Counted from the stretch's first letter, positions 33,974 to 43,871 are shown. The stretch is 64,000 nucleotides of DNA from CAG-826 sp964504595 (GCA_964504595.1 CAZDEE010000001.1:62001-126000); one strand, 5' to 3'. A program made the numbers and translations. The notes: generated by a model from the sequence alone, not told the origin.

Positions 33974-35527
33974 ATGGATTTTATTAGTAAACTTTGCCAT
34001 CATTATAATTTGACATATGATGAGTTTAAAGAATATATAAGAGATAAAAGTATTGATGATATTCCTGACTATACTCATTTTAAAGATATAGATAAAGTTG
34101 TTAATCGCATTAAATTAGCCATTAAAAATAAAGAAAAAATATTAATTTATGGCGATTATGATTGCGATGGTATTATGGCTACATCCATATTAGTTAAAAC
34201 TTTTGATCTATTGAATTATAATGTCGGATATTATATTCCATCAAGATACTTAGATGGCTATGGATTAAATTGTGAAAAAGTACAAGAAGCTTATAATAAG
34301 GGCTATAAATTAATAATTACTGTTGATAATGGTGTTATGCAACATAGTGCGGTAACTTTAGCAAATGAATTAGGAATAGATGTAATTATTACCGATCACC
34401 ATAATTTACCAAGTACATTACCGGATGCTCTTTATATTTTGCATCCTATTTATTCAAATTATGGAAATTTAGTTTGTTGCGGTGCATATGTCGCTTTCAT
34501 GCTTTCTTGGGCTCTATTAGGAGATTATGAGCCATATTTGCTTTGTTTAGCGGCTATTGCCACAATTAGCGATTTAATGGAATTAAAAGGTTACAACAGG
34601 GATATTGTTAAGATTTCTTTTTCTATCTTAAATAAGTCTAATTTTCCTTCAATTAATAACTTAATTGGAGGCTCTGAACCTGTTGATGAATTTACTTATG
34701 CTTTAAAAATAGCCCCAAAAATTAACGCAGTAGGAAGAGTTTTAGAAGGGCATCAAGCAAATAAAATAGTGACATTTTTAACAACAAATGACACTAATGC
34801 GATTCAATTACTTGGTAAATCAATTGATGAAATTAATAATAAACGTAAAGAAATGACATCAACTTGTACTTCTTCTTTAGAGGTCGATGAATCTCAATCG
34901 GCAATAGTCTTAATATGTGAAGAAAAAGAAGGATTGATTGGATTAATTGCCAATCAATTATTACAAAAGTACAATAAACCAGTAGTAGTTTTTTCTAAAT
35001 CTCAAGATGAATCAATTTATAAGGGTAGCGCGCGTTCTAAAAATGGATTTTCCATTGTTAAAGCATTTGAATCTTTAAAAGAATATTTACTAGTGTATGG
35101 AGGGCATTCTCTTGCCGGAGGATGTTCGATTAATATCTCTAATTTTGAAGAGTTTAAGAAACAATTCATCGCTCTTGCTGACATTTATAAACTAGAAGAG
35201 GAAAAAGAAGATACTATCGAATTGCAATTAGATGAAGTAACATTTCATAATTATGAAATCTTATCATCACTTGGCCCATTTGGAATGGGATTTAAGGCTC
35301 CTAAATTTTCTTTGCCGAAATTAAAAACTAATTTTTTAAAGTATTCTAATGATGGTAAGCATATTATGACGCCTTTATCAATGAAATCTAAACTCGTTGG
35401 TTTTTATATAAATCGAAATGAAGTTAGTTTGTATTCATGGATTAATATTGAAGGAAAAATGGCTTTAAATTATTTTAAAGGTAACAAATCATTGCAATTT
35501 ATAATCGATAAGTACACATTAGAATAA
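33974..35527 (+). CDS. recJ: Single-strand exonuclease RecJ, short form
   Basis: RecJ degrades single-stranded DNA 5' to 3' in recombination and repair. The 517-residue protein has the DHH phosphoesterase core: YGDYDCDGIMAT, TVDNG, ITDHHN, and the DHHA1 motif GGHSLAGG. It lacks roughly the last 200-250 residues of the 786-residue B. subtilis protein. The ATG at 33974 has AAAGGATGG upstream; an in-frame TTG at 33911 lies within the secDF end and terminator. apt, next in B. subtilis, is absent here. Confidence 0.9.
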   Translation: MDFISKLCHHYNLTYDEFKEYIRDKSIDDIPDYTHFKDIDKVVNRIKLAIKNKEKILIYGDYDCDGIMATSILVKTFDLLNYNVGYYIPSRYLDGYGLNCEKVQEAYNKGYKLIITVDNGVMQHSAVTLANELGIDVIITDHHNLPSTLPDALYILHPIYSNYGNLVCCGAYVAFMLSWALLGDYEPYLLCLAAIATISDLMELKGYNRDIVKISFSILNKSNFPSINNLIGGSEPVDEFTYALKIAPKINAVGRVLEGHQANKIVTFLTTNDTNAIQLLGKSIDEINNKRKEMTSTCTSSLEVDESQSAIVLICEEKEGLIGLIANQLLQKYNKPVVVFSKSQDESIYKGSARSKNGFSIVKAFESLKEYLLVYGGHSLAGGCSINISNFEEFKKQFIALADIYKLEEEKEDTIELQLDEVTFHNYEILSSLGPFGMGFKAPKFSLPKLKTNFLKYSNDGKHIMTPLSMKSKLVGFYINRNEVSLYSWINIEGKMALNYFKGNKSLQFIIDKYTLE

Positions 35528-35652
35528 AAAAATCGTATTTATTGCATATTTTTTTAAATATTTTTATTAACAATTAATAAAAACTATATAAAAATTGAAT
35601 TTATTAGTATAATAATAAATGACTTTTTTGATTGAAGGAAGTGTTGTATATT

Positions 35653-37845
35653 ATGGTAAAAGAAGACTATATTCATCATACATTTGAGGATGTTAAAGAT
35701 CTTTATGTCGCTTATATTAAAAACGAAGATGATCGTAATCTTATTTTAAAAGCGTATGAATTTGCTTTAAGTAAACATTCAAATCAAATTAGAAAATCTG
35801 GAGAACCTTACGTTCAACATCTAATTGAAACGGCCTATACATTAGCGAGATTACAATCCGGTCCAAATACTATTGCTGCTGGTTTCTTACATGATGTCGT
35901 TGAAGATTGTGATGTAACATTAGATGAAATTGAAGGACTTTTTGGAAGTGATATTGAATCGCTTGTTGATGCAGTTACAAAATTACAAAAACTTCAACTT
36001 AATCGAATTGATCCACGTGAATTTGAAGCCGAAGGTCACCGCAAAATATTTATTGCAATGGCTAAAGACATTCGTGTTATTATTATTAAACTTGCGGATC
36101 GTCTTCATAATATGAGAACACTAGAATGGCTTAAACCAGAAAGACAATTGGCTATAGCTAGGGAAACGTTAGAAGTTTATGCCCCTATTGCGCACCGATT
36201 AGGTATTAATAAAATTAAATCAGAATTAGAGGACTTATCTTTAAAATATTTAGATCCTGATAAATATAACGAAATTGTTAATTTATTAGATGTTAGAATT
36301 AAAAATCGTCAAGAAGCATTAGGTAAACTTAAAAAGAAAATCGCGGACGCTCTTTATGAAGCTAAAATTCCTTTTGAAATTGAATCACGTGTTAAATCAA
36401 TATATTCGATTTATAAAAAAATATATTTAAAAGGCAGAATTTTTGATGAAATATATGACATTATGGCGTTACGTATTATTACTGAAACCGAAATAAATTG
36501 TTATGAAGTTTTAGGATTAATTCATGCAACCTATAAGCCTATTCCAGGTCGTTTTAAGGACTATATTGCAATGCCTAAACCTAATATGTATCAATCATTA
36601 CATACCTCAATTATTGCCGGTGAAGGTCAAATTTTCGAAGTGCAAATAAGAACTCATGAAATGGATGAAGTTGCTGAAAGTGGAGTTGCCGCTCACTGGA
36701 GATATAAAGAAGGCACTAAATATTCTCCTGAAAAAGAACAACGTGAAATTGAAGAAAAACTTCACTGGTTTAGAGAATTTGTCCATATTTCTACCGATGA
36801 TTTAAGCGAAGATGCTAGAGAATATATGGAAACATTAAGTAAAGATATATTTGACGCGAATGTATATGTATTCACCCCAAAAGGTAGGGTAATCGATTTA
36901 CCTAATGGGGCTACACCTTTAGATTTTGCTTATCGGATTCATACTAAAGTTGGAGATTCTGCTGTAGGAGCAATCGTTAATAATGTTTTAGTACCATTAA
37001 ATACAGCATTAAAGACCGGTGATGTTGTTGAAATAAGAACTAGTAAAACTTCACCAGGGCCAAATGAAGGGTGGTTACAAATTGTTACTACAAATGCGGC
37101 AAAGAATCATATTAGAAAGTTTTTAGCGCGAAGAAATGCTGAATTTTTACGTGAAGATAAAATTTCTCAAGGTAAATCATCGCTTATTGTCGCTTTTAAA
37201 GACCGTGGTTTAAGTGAAACAGAAATGATGGAACTTGTGTCTCAAGATAAGGTTTTAAATCACTTTAATTGTGAGGATTTAGATGCATTTTTTATCGGTA
37301 TCTGTAATCGTACCTTTACTTCAAGTCAGGTAATTGAATATTTAAAAATTAAAAGAAAAATTGATGTTCAAAATTTAATATATAAGGGTAATACTGATTC
37401 TGATGCTCCGGTATATGTTAAAAATGCCGGTAAAGTAGCTATTACATTAGGCTCATGTTGTACACCAATACCAGGTGATGATATTGTTGGTTATATCACT
37501 AAGGGCCGTGGTATAACAGTTCATAGAATTAATTGTCCAAATATCAAAAATCAGCAAAAACGCTTGATTGAAGTATTTTGGAATGAACAATTAACTATCG
37601 GATCATATCCGGTCGATATTAATATTGAAGCTTCCGATAGAAGTAATTTACTCGTAGATTTAATGGGCTTATTTGCACAATTGAAAGTAAATGTTTCATC
37701 AATATCTGCGAAAGCAAATCAATCGACTTTACGTGCATCGGTTCAAGCTACGATATTAGTAAGCGATGCTAAACGATTAAATGATATCTTTAATGTTTTG
37801 TTGAATGTTCATGGTGTATATGAGGTAAAAAGAATCATCCATTAA
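35653..37845 (+). CDS. relA: RelA/SpoT (Rel) bifunctional (p)ppGpp synthetase-hydrolase
   Basis: Rel makes and breaks the stringent-response alarmone. The 730-residue length equals B. subtilis Rel. In order: HD hydrolase (HDVVEDC near residue 88), synthetase (RVKSIYSIYKKI, ALRIIT), TGS domain (VYVFTPKGRVIDLPNGATP, near 405), helical and zinc-finger-like region (LGSCCTPIPGDDIVG) and C-terminal ACT. Hydrolase residues are intact, so both activities are expected. ATG 35653 has AAGGAAG about 10 bases upstream. A TATAAT lies at 35608. Confidence 0.96.
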   Translation: MVKEDYIHHTFEDVKDLYVAYIKNEDDRNLILKAYEFALSKHSNQIRKSGEPYVQHLIETAYTLARLQSGPNTIAAGFLHDVVEDCDVTLDEIEGLFGSDIESLVDAVTKLQKLQLNRIDPREFEAEGHRKIFIAMAKDIRVIIIKLADRLHNMRTLEWLKPERQLAIARETLEVYAPIAHRLGINKIKSELEDLSLKYLDPDKYNEIVNLLDVRIKNRQEALGKLKKKIADALYEAKIPFEIESRVKSIYSIYKKIYLKGRIFDEIYDIMALRIITETEINCYEVLGLIHATYKPIPGRFKDYIAMPKPNMYQSLHTSIIAGEGQIFEVQIRTHEMDEVAESGVAAHWRYKEGTKYSPEKEQREIEEKLHWFREFVHISTDDLSEDAREYMETLSKDIFDANVYVFTPKGRVIDLPNGATPLDFAYRIHTKVGDSAVGAIVNNVLVPLNTALKTGDVVEIRTSKTSPGPNEGWLQIVTTNAAKNHIRKFLARRNAEFLREDKISQGKSSLIVAFKDRGLSETEMMELVSQDKVLNHFNCEDLDAFFIGICNRTFTSSQVIEYLKIKRKIDVQNLIYKGNTDSDAPVYVKNAGKVAITLGSCCTPIPGDDIVGYITKGRGITVHRINCPNIKNQQKRLIEVFWNEQLTIGSYPVDINIEASDRSNLLVDLMGLFAQLKVNVSSISAKANQSTLRASVQATILVSDAKRLNDIFNVLLNVHGVYEVKRIIH

Positions 37846-37917
37846 TTTTAAATTCATTCATATTTTTAAAAAATTCACTTAAAATACATTGAAAATTATT
37901 ATTTATTAATAATAATG

Positions 37918-38170
37918 TTGACTATTTTAAAAAAAATAGCAATAATATACTTAGTCGAAGAAGCAGAGAATTATAGAGACTTTTTTATAGAAAGAACTTG
38001 GTTGATGGAAAAGTTTAAAAAGCACTATAAGGGACACTGTGGAGATTGAATATTGAAGTAATAGTAGATATTCCGCTGACGACGTTAACGTCATTAAGGG
38101 CATAGGTTAATATATCTATGAACTAAGGTGGTACCGCGTTTAAATCGTCCTTAGGGCGATTTTTTTTTGG
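37918..38170 (+). promoter_or_regulatory. Promoter and T-box riboswitch of hisS-aspS
   Basis: A TTGACT box (37918-37923) and TAATAT about 19 bases later precede a T-box leader. Stem I features appear from about 37960; the specifier CAC (His) is at 38035-38037 in GGGACACTG. The T-box core AAGGTGGTACCGCG is at about 38125-38138, and the terminator is AATCGTCC (38143-38150) with GGGCGATT (38154-38161) plus eight T. Uncharged tRNA-His should induce hisS. Confidence 0.92.
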
Positions 38171-38187
38171 AAAAAAGGAGGCTAATT

Positions 38188-39540
38188 ATGGCATATAATC
38201 TACCAAAAGGAACTCATGATATTTTTGAAGATGAAGTACGTGGATATGACTATATCGAACAAGTCTTAAGAGGTGTTGCAGAAACTTATGGATTTAGCGA
38301 AATGAGAACACCTATTTTTGAACAAACAGAATTATTTACTCGTTCAGTTGGAGAGTCTAGTGATGTTGTTCAAAAAGAAATGTATACATTTTTAGATAAG
38401 GGCGGACGGAGCATGACTTTAAGACCAGAAGGAACAGCAGGAGTTATGAGAGCAATTGTTTCAAATAAGTTATATGCAACAAATGCTGATTTACCTCTTA
38501 AATCATGGTATTTAGGTCCAGTATTTAGATATGAAAGGCCACAAGCAGGTCGCTATCGCCAATTTTCTCAATTTGGTGTTGAATCAGTCGGAGTAACAAA
38601 CTACTACCATGATGCGGAAATCATTATGATGGGCTTTTACATGCTTAAAATGCTCGGATTAAAAAATATTGAGCTTAGAATTAATACGTTAGGTGATAAA
38701 GTTAGTCGCAATGCCTATAAAGAAGCTTTAAAAGAGTATTTTAGTAAGTATGTTGATCGAATGTGTAGCGATTGTAAACTACGTTATGAGATTAATCCTT
38801 TAAGAATATTGGACTGCAAAGTTCTAGAGGATCAAGAAATAGCAAAAGCAGCACCAAAATTACGCGATTATCTTTCAGAAGAAGCTAATGATTATTTTGA
38901 AAAAATATTATCTTTATTAGATAATTTTGAAATTCCTTATGTCATTGATGATAATTTAGTAAGAGGATTAGATTATTATTCTCATGTTGTATTTGAATTC
39001 CATTATACTTTATCGAATGGCAAAAATTTAGGTGCAGTTGGAGCTGGAGGACATTATAGCGAACTTCTTCATGAAGTTGGAGGTCCTTCATTAGAAGGCG
39101 TTGGAATGGCTTTTGGCGTTGAAAGATTATATGGATTATTACATGATGAAAATCTCTTAAAAGATACACAAAATCATCATGATATAAGCGTGATGGCTTT
39201 GTCTGATAAGGCTTTAGATTTGTGTTATGAAATTACAACCGCCTTACGTTTAGAAGGATTTAGAGTCGATATGAATATGGAAGCTAAGGGCTTTAAGCAA
39301 CAATTTAAACGCGCGGAAAGAAAAAATTCTGCTTTAGCGGTCATTGTTGGAGAAGATGAATTAGCTAAAGAAGAAGTCATCATTCGAGATTTGCTTAAAC
39401 AAGAGCAAAAATGCGTTAATTTAACAGATATGATGACTATTATTAATGACTTTTTTGAAATAGAAGAACATCATTGTCATTGCCATGAAGAAGGCCATGA
39501 ATGTGGTGACAACTGTTGTTGTCATCATGATGATGATTAA
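38188..39540 (+). CDS. hisS: Histidyl-tRNA synthetase with His/Cys-rich C-terminal tail
   Basis: Class II synthetase for histidine. The 450 residues include motif 1, motif 2 (WYLGPVFRYERPQAGRYRQF), the histidine-A signature LVRGLDYYSHVVFEF, motif 3 (GVGMAFGVERL) and the anticodon-binding domain. After the normal end (MMTIINDFFEIEE, near residue 427) there is a 23-residue tail with seven His and six Cys, including HHCHCH, GHECG and CCCHH, closing with three Asp. B. subtilis HisRS is 424 residues and has no such tail. ATG 38188 has AAAGGAGG 7 bases upstream; a TTG at 38167 lies in the terminator. Confidence 0.96.
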   Translation: MAYNLPKGTHDIFEDEVRGYDYIEQVLRGVAETYGFSEMRTPIFEQTELFTRSVGESSDVVQKEMYTFLDKGGRSMTLRPEGTAGVMRAIVSNKLYATNADLPLKSWYLGPVFRYERPQAGRYRQFSQFGVESVGVTNYYHDAEIIMMGFYMLKMLGLKNIELRINTLGDKVSRNAYKEALKEYFSKYVDRMCSDCKLRYEINPLRILDCKVLEDQEIAKAAPKLRDYLSEEANDYFEKILSLLDNFEIPYVIDDNLVRGLDYYSHVVFEFHYTLSNGKNLGAVGAGGHYSELLHEVGGPSLEGVGMAFGVERLYGLLHDENLLKDTQNHHDISVMALSDKALDLCYEITTALRLEGFRVDMNMEAKGFKQQFKRAERKNSALAVIVGEDELAKEEVIIRDLLKQEQKCVNLTDMMTIINDFFEIEEHHCHCHEEGHECGDNCCCHHDDD

Positions 39541-39579
39541 TATAATTATGAAAAAAAGATAGATTTGAGGGGAGAAAAT

Positions 39580-41319
39580 ATGGAAAGAACTCATTATAAC
39601 GGTACACTTGGAATAAATGATGTTGGTAAAAACGTCGTTTTAGTTGGATGGGTGTCAAAAAGAAGAAATTTAGGATCGATTATTTTCATTGACTTAAGAG
39701 ATAGAACTGGTATTGTTCAAATTAATGTTGATCCAACAAAAATTGATATTAAAGATGTTAGAAATGAATTTGTATTACAAGTATATGGAACAGTTGTAAA
39801 AAAAGAAGTTGAAAATAAATCACTTAAAACTGGCGCAATTGAGGTAATTGCAGAAAAGATTAATATCATTAATACTTCTGAAACAACACCACTTATTATT
39901 GCAGATGAAACAGATGCTTTAGAAGATACAAGATTACGTTATCGTTATTTAGATTTAAGAAGACCATGCTTACAACAAAACTTAATTACTAGAGCTAAAA
40001 TAGTTGCTGCGGTTCATGAATATTTGGACGCAAATGATTTTATTGAAGTAGAAACACCTATTTTAACTTTATCTACACCAGAAGGTGCGAGAGATTATTT
40101 AGTTCCTTCTCGTGTTCATAAAGGTCATTTCTATGCTTTACCACAATCACCACAAATATTTAAACAATTATTAATGGTTGGCGGTTTAGAAAGATATTAT
40201 CAAATTGCACGTTGTTTTAGAGATGAAGATCTACGTGCTGATAGACAGCCAGATTTCACTCAAATTGATGTTGAAACATCATTCTTAGACCAAGAACAAT
40301 TCTTAACTCTTATGGAAGGTTGTTTAAATAATATCTTTAAGCGCGTAAGAGGTATTGAACTTCAATTACCTTTAAGAAGAATGGAATATGATTACGCTAT
40401 CGATACCTATGGTAGTGATAAACCAGATACAAGATTTGGTTTAGAACTTCAAGATGTTACCGATATCTTATCTGCTTGTGCTTTTGAAGGATTCCATGTT
40501 AATACTATTAAAGCAATTGTTGTTAATAATGTGGCAAATAGTACTTCTAGAAAGCAAATCGATGAATTACAAATTATTGCTCGTAAATATCGCTTAAAAG
40601 GCGTTACAGTCTTAAAATTTGAAAATAATACTTTAACAGGTTCATTTATTAAGTATTTATCAAATGATGAGCAAGCAGCTTTAATAAGCCGATTATCATT
40701 AAAAGAAAATGATATTGTCATTATTGCCGCTTCAAATAAAAAATATGATGCATGTGTTGGCTTAGGAGCAATTAGAAGCTATTATGGAAAGAAATTAAAT
40801 TTAATTCCACCACATTCATTTGATTTATTATGGGTAGTGCATTGGCCGATGTTTGAATGGGATGAAAATCAAGGTCGATATATGGCAAATCACCATCCAT
40901 TTACAAGACCATGCGATGAAGATTTACCTTACTTAGATACAGATCCAAGCAAAGTATATACCTATGCATATGATATTGTCATTAATGGGTATGAAGCTGG
41001 CGGTGGATCATTAAGAATATACGATCAAAATATTCAACAAAAAATATTTGAAATTTTAGGTTTCTCAAAAGAGGATATTACACGTAAATTTGGATTCTTT
41101 GTTGATGCTTTAAAATATGGAACTCCACCTCATGGAGGCTTAGCATTTGGCTTAGACCGTTTATCAATGATATTATGTGAAACTGAAAATATTCGTGATG
41201 TTATTGCGTTCCCTAAGAATTTATCAGCGATGTGTCCAATGAGCCAAGCTCCAGGTATCGTTGATGACCAACAATTAGATGATTTATCTATTAAAATAGT
41301 GGGCGAAGTTGAAAAATAG
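39580..41319 (+). CDS. aspS: Aspartyl-tRNA synthetase
   Basis: Bacterial-type AspRS, 579 residues: N-terminal OB-fold anticodon domain (VGWVSKRRNLGSIIFIDLRD), motif 2 (ARCFRDEDLRADRQPDF), the bacterial GAD insertion (about 285-410) and motif 3 (GGLAFGLDRLSMI). It is normal for Bacilli to be paired with hisS, here 39 bases apart, so the His T-box probably also governs it. ATG 39580 has GAGGGGAG 6 bases upstream. Confidence 0.97.
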   Translation: MERTHYNGTLGINDVGKNVVLVGWVSKRRNLGSIIFIDLRDRTGIVQINVDPTKIDIKDVRNEFVLQVYGTVVKKEVENKSLKTGAIEVIAEKINIINTSETTPLIIADETDALEDTRLRYRYLDLRRPCLQQNLITRAKIVAAVHEYLDANDFIEVETPILTLSTPEGARDYLVPSRVHKGHFYALPQSPQIFKQLLMVGGLERYYQIARCFRDEDLRADRQPDFTQIDVETSFLDQEQFLTLMEGCLNNIFKRVRGIELQLPLRRMEYDYAIDTYGSDKPDTRFGLELQDVTDILSACAFEGFHVNTIKAIVVNNVANSTSRKQIDELQIIARKYRLKGVTVLKFENNTLTGSFIKYLSNDEQAALISRLSLKENDIVIIAASNKKYDACVGLGAIRSYYGKKLNLIPPHSFDLLWVVHWPMFEWDENQGRYMANHHPFTRPCDEDLPYLDTDPSKVYTYAYDIVINGYEAGGGSLRIYDQNIQQKIFEILGFSKEDITRKFGFFVDALKYGTPPHGGLAFGLDRLSMILCETENIRDVIAFPKNLSAMCPMSQAPGIVDDQQLDDLSIKIVGEVEK

Positions 41320-41338
41320 TAGTTTATTAGTATATAAT
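41309..41338 (+). promoter_or_regulatory. Sigma-A promoter of tkt
   Basis: TTGAAA (41309-41314), 18-base spacer, TATAAT (41333-41338). The -35 box lies in the last codons of aspS. Confidence 0.65.
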
Positions 41339-41357
41339 TAGTTAAAGGAGATTAAAT

Positions 41358-43331
41358 ATGAATATTGACCAATTATCAGTTGCCACGATAAGATCCACAG
41401 TTATTGATGTTATAAATAAAGCCAAATCCGGACATCCTGGAATGGCTTTAGGTAGTGCGCCAATTTTATATACATTATTTAAAAATCACATTATATCCGA
41501 TCCAAAAAATCCTTTATGGATTAATCGTGATCGATTTGTTTTAAGTGCAGGACATGCGAGCTCATTATTATATACCATACTTCATATTGCAGGATATGAA
41601 ATTTCAATGGATGATTTAAAGCAATTCCGTCAATTTGGTTCCTTAACTCCTGGTCATCCAGAATATCTCCATACTCCAGGTGTCGATGCAACTTCTGGTC
41701 CTTTGGGCCAAGGAATTGCTCAAGCTGTTGGTATGGCGATTGCAGAAAGAAGTTTAAGAAACATGTATCCAGATGGAGAAAAGTTAATAAATCACTATAC
41801 ATATGTTTTGTGTGGTGATGGTTGCTTACAAGAAGGACTTTCACAAGAAACAATTTCTCTTGCAGGTCATCAAAAATTAAATAAATTAATTTTAATTTAT
41901 GATAGTAATAATGTCACATTAGATGGCAGCATTGATCTTTCATTCTCTGAAAATGTCAAAATGCGCTTCGAGGCTACAAACTGGAACGTTTTAGAAGTAA
42001 AAGATGGTAATAACCTTAAAGAAATTAACAAAGCGATTAAAAAAGCAAAGAAAAGTGAAGAAAAACCAACATTAATTATCGTTCATACAATAATTGGTTT
42101 TGGTTCAAAAAATCAAGGATTATCAAAAACACATGGCTCACCATTAGGTGAAGAAGATGGGAAAGCCGCTAAAATAAGCTATGGTTTTGACCATGAAGAT
42201 TTCTATATTCCTCAAGAAGTTTATGATGATTTCAAAGAGACTTTTGGTGTTAGAGGAAGAAGAAATTATCGCCGTTGGAAACGTGGATTAAAGCATTATT
42301 CTTATTTACATGGTCAAGAATATGCCCAATTTGAAAAAGCAATGAATAATGATGTTTCTAGCTATGTTTTTGATCAATTACCAGATTTTCCTAAAGATCA
42401 TAAAGATTCAACAAGAAACGTTTCTGGCTATATCTTAAATTTATTGCATAAAGATATTCCTGTTTTAATGGGAGGTTCCGCTGATGTTGCAGCATCGGTA
42501 ATTACCAACATTAAGGATGGAAGCAAATTAACAGCTTCAAATCCTACTGGTAGAGATGTTAATTTCGGTATTAGAGAATTTGCAATGGCTAGCGCTCAAA
42601 ATGGAATATTACTACATGGAGGCTTACGTACTTATGTTGGCTGCTTCTTAATATTCTCTGATTATATGAAATCTGCGATGAGAATGGCTTCATTATCAAG
42701 ACTTCCAGCCATTTACTTATTATCACATGACTCTATTGCGGTTGGGGAAGATGGTCCAACTCATCAACCAATTGAACAACTTGCAATGCTTAGAAGTATG
42801 CCAAATATGTATGTTTTTAGACCATGTGATGCCAAAGAAACTGCAGCAGCGTGGAAAATAGCTTTATTAAGCAAAGAGACACCTAGCTCAATTATTCTTT
42901 CTAGACAAGCTCTTCCAATTCAAGCTAATAGCAATTATGAAGGTGTAACTCGTGGAGGTTATATAATTTCTAAAGAAAAAGGTGGAAAACCTGAATTTAC
43001 AATTATTGCTACTGGTAGTGAAGTAAGCTTAGCTATTGAAGCTCAAAATATTTTACGTGAATATGGGCACGATGTTAGAGTTGTTTCCATGCCATGTCAA
43101 GAATTATTCTTAATTCAAAATGCAAGTTATCGTAAACGCGTTTTAGGATCACCATATCATAAACGGATTGTTGTCGAAATGGCAGCAACGTTTGGATGGC
43201 ATCGATTTGCGCCATCAGTAATGGGAATAGATGAATTCGGTACTAGTGCACCTGCTAATGATGCAATTAATGCCTATGGATTTACAGTCGATACCCTTGT
43301 AAATTCAATTTTATCAAAGATTGAAAAATAA
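41358..43331 (+). CDS. tkt: Transketolase
   Basis: Thiamine-diphosphate enzyme of the non-oxidative pentose phosphate pathway, 657 residues. Seen are the substrate-channel GHPGMALGSAPI, the ThDP-binding motif starting GDGCLQEGL and ending in SNNVTLDG, and the pyrimidine domain (FGIREFAMA, GEDGPTHQPIEQLA). It has its own promoter and AAAGGAG site. A SirA-like gene follows, as in B. subtilis where tkt precedes sirA. Confidence 0.96.
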   Translation: MNIDQLSVATIRSTVIDVINKAKSGHPGMALGSAPILYTLFKNHIISDPKNPLWINRDRFVLSAGHASSLLYTILHIAGYEISMDDLKQFRQFGSLTPGHPEYLHTPGVDATSGPLGQGIAQAVGMAIAERSLRNMYPDGEKLINHYTYVLCGDGCLQEGLSQETISLAGHQKLNKLILIYDSNNVTLDGSIDLSFSENVKMRFEATNWNVLEVKDGNNLKEINKAIKKAKKSEEKPTLIIVHTIIGFGSKNQGLSKTHGSPLGEEDGKAAKISYGFDHEDFYIPQEVYDDFKETFGVRGRRNYRRWKRGLKHYSYLHGQEYAQFEKAMNNDVSSYVFDQLPDFPKDHKDSTRNVSGYILNLLHKDIPVLMGGSADVAASVITNIKDGSKLTASNPTGRDVNFGIREFAMASAQNGILLHGGLRTYVGCFLIFSDYMKSAMRMASLSRLPAIYLLSHDSIAVGEDGPTHQPIEQLAMLRSMPNMYVFRPCDAKETAAAWKIALLSKETPSSIILSRQALPIQANSNYEGVTRGGYIISKEKGGKPEFTIIATGSEVSLAIEAQNILREYGHDVRVVSMPCQELFLIQNASYRKRVLGSPYHKRIVVEMAATFGWHRFAPSVMGIDEFGTSAPANDAINAYGFTVDTLVNSILSKIEK

Positions 43332-43336
43332 TAAGG

Positions 43337-43384
43337 AGGCTATTAAGTGTGATTTAAAATCATAACTTAGTAGTCTTTTTTTTA
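43337..43384 (+). terminator. Terminator of tkt
   Basis: GGCTATTAAGT (43338-43348) pairs with ACTTAGTAGTC (43365-43375), with two G-T pairs and a further inner helix, then eight or more T. Confidence 0.88.
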
Positions 43385-43398
43385 GTTTTAACACCTTT

Positions 43399-43407
43399 TT
43401 CGACATC
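43399..43407 (-). promoter_or_regulatory. Spo0A-box-like site upstream of the sirA-like gene
   Basis: Reverse-strand GATGTCGAA contains the full core TGTCGAA and matches 7 of 9 positions of TTTGTCGAA. It lies about 50 bases before the gene, after the tkt terminator. In B. subtilis Spo0A directly activates sirA. Confidence 0.45.
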
Positions 43408-43455
43408 TTTTTGCTTTATTTAAGCTTAAAATATTGTTTATAAGGAGCTAGAGAG

Positions 43456-43833
43456 ATGGATTATTATATATTTAGAATAAAGGAAGAATTTAAAGATGTT
43501 ATTGATGAAAATATCTTGTGTTCAATATTTGAAAAAGAGCATAACGATTACTATTATTCACAACTAAAATATGTTCTTAATGATATTTCATGGAACAAAT
43601 TACTAGAAACTGCGAAAAAATACTTTAAAGATCGTAATGATATTATAATTAGTGATTTTTCGATTATTTATAAGCATTTAGTCGATGAAAAAACTGATGA
43701 ATTAATAATAACCTCTAATTCATTGAGATTGCACTTAGAGTGTGAATTATCACCATTATTAACTTTTTTAGAAGAATTTAATGAATGTTTCGTTTTTGTA
43801 AAAAAAGAAATGGTTGAATTAACAACAAGATAG
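43456..43833 (+). CDS. sirA: SirA-like sporulation inhibitor of replication
   Basis: A small soluble protein of 125 residues. The N-terminus, MDYYIFRIKEEF, resembles that of B. subtilis SirA (YneE), which starts with a tyrosine-rich strand and an IKEEF segment; the helix-rich middle with paired tyrosines (NDYYYSQL) also fits. SirA binds DnaA domain I and stops new rounds of replication when cells enter sporulation. The gene lies directly after tkt, as in B. subtilis, and a Spo0A-box-like site precedes it. Sequence similarity is short and remembered rather than computed, so the call depends strongly on context. Ribosome site AAGGAGC lies 9 bases upstream. Confidence 0.65.
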   Translation: MDYYIFRIKEEFKDVIDENILCSIFEKEHNDYYYSQLKYVLNDISWNKLLETAKKYFKDRNDIIISDFSIIYKHLVDEKTDELIITSNSLRLHLECELSPLLTFLEEFNECFVFVKKEMVELTTR

Positions 43834-43842
43834 CAATTATAT

Positions 43843-43871
43843 TTGCAAGATAGCAGAAAATTAGTTATAAT
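43843..43871 (+). promoter_or_regulatory. Sigma-A promoter of yqhY
   Basis: TTGCAA (43843-43848), exact 17-base spacer, TATAAT (43866-43871), one of the best promoters in the window. Confidence 0.8.

Noticed and set aside
43333..43353. AAGGAGG followed by GTG-TGA after tkt, a start-stop element
   Set aside because: It falls in the 5' arm of the tkt terminator and encodes nothing; probably chance.
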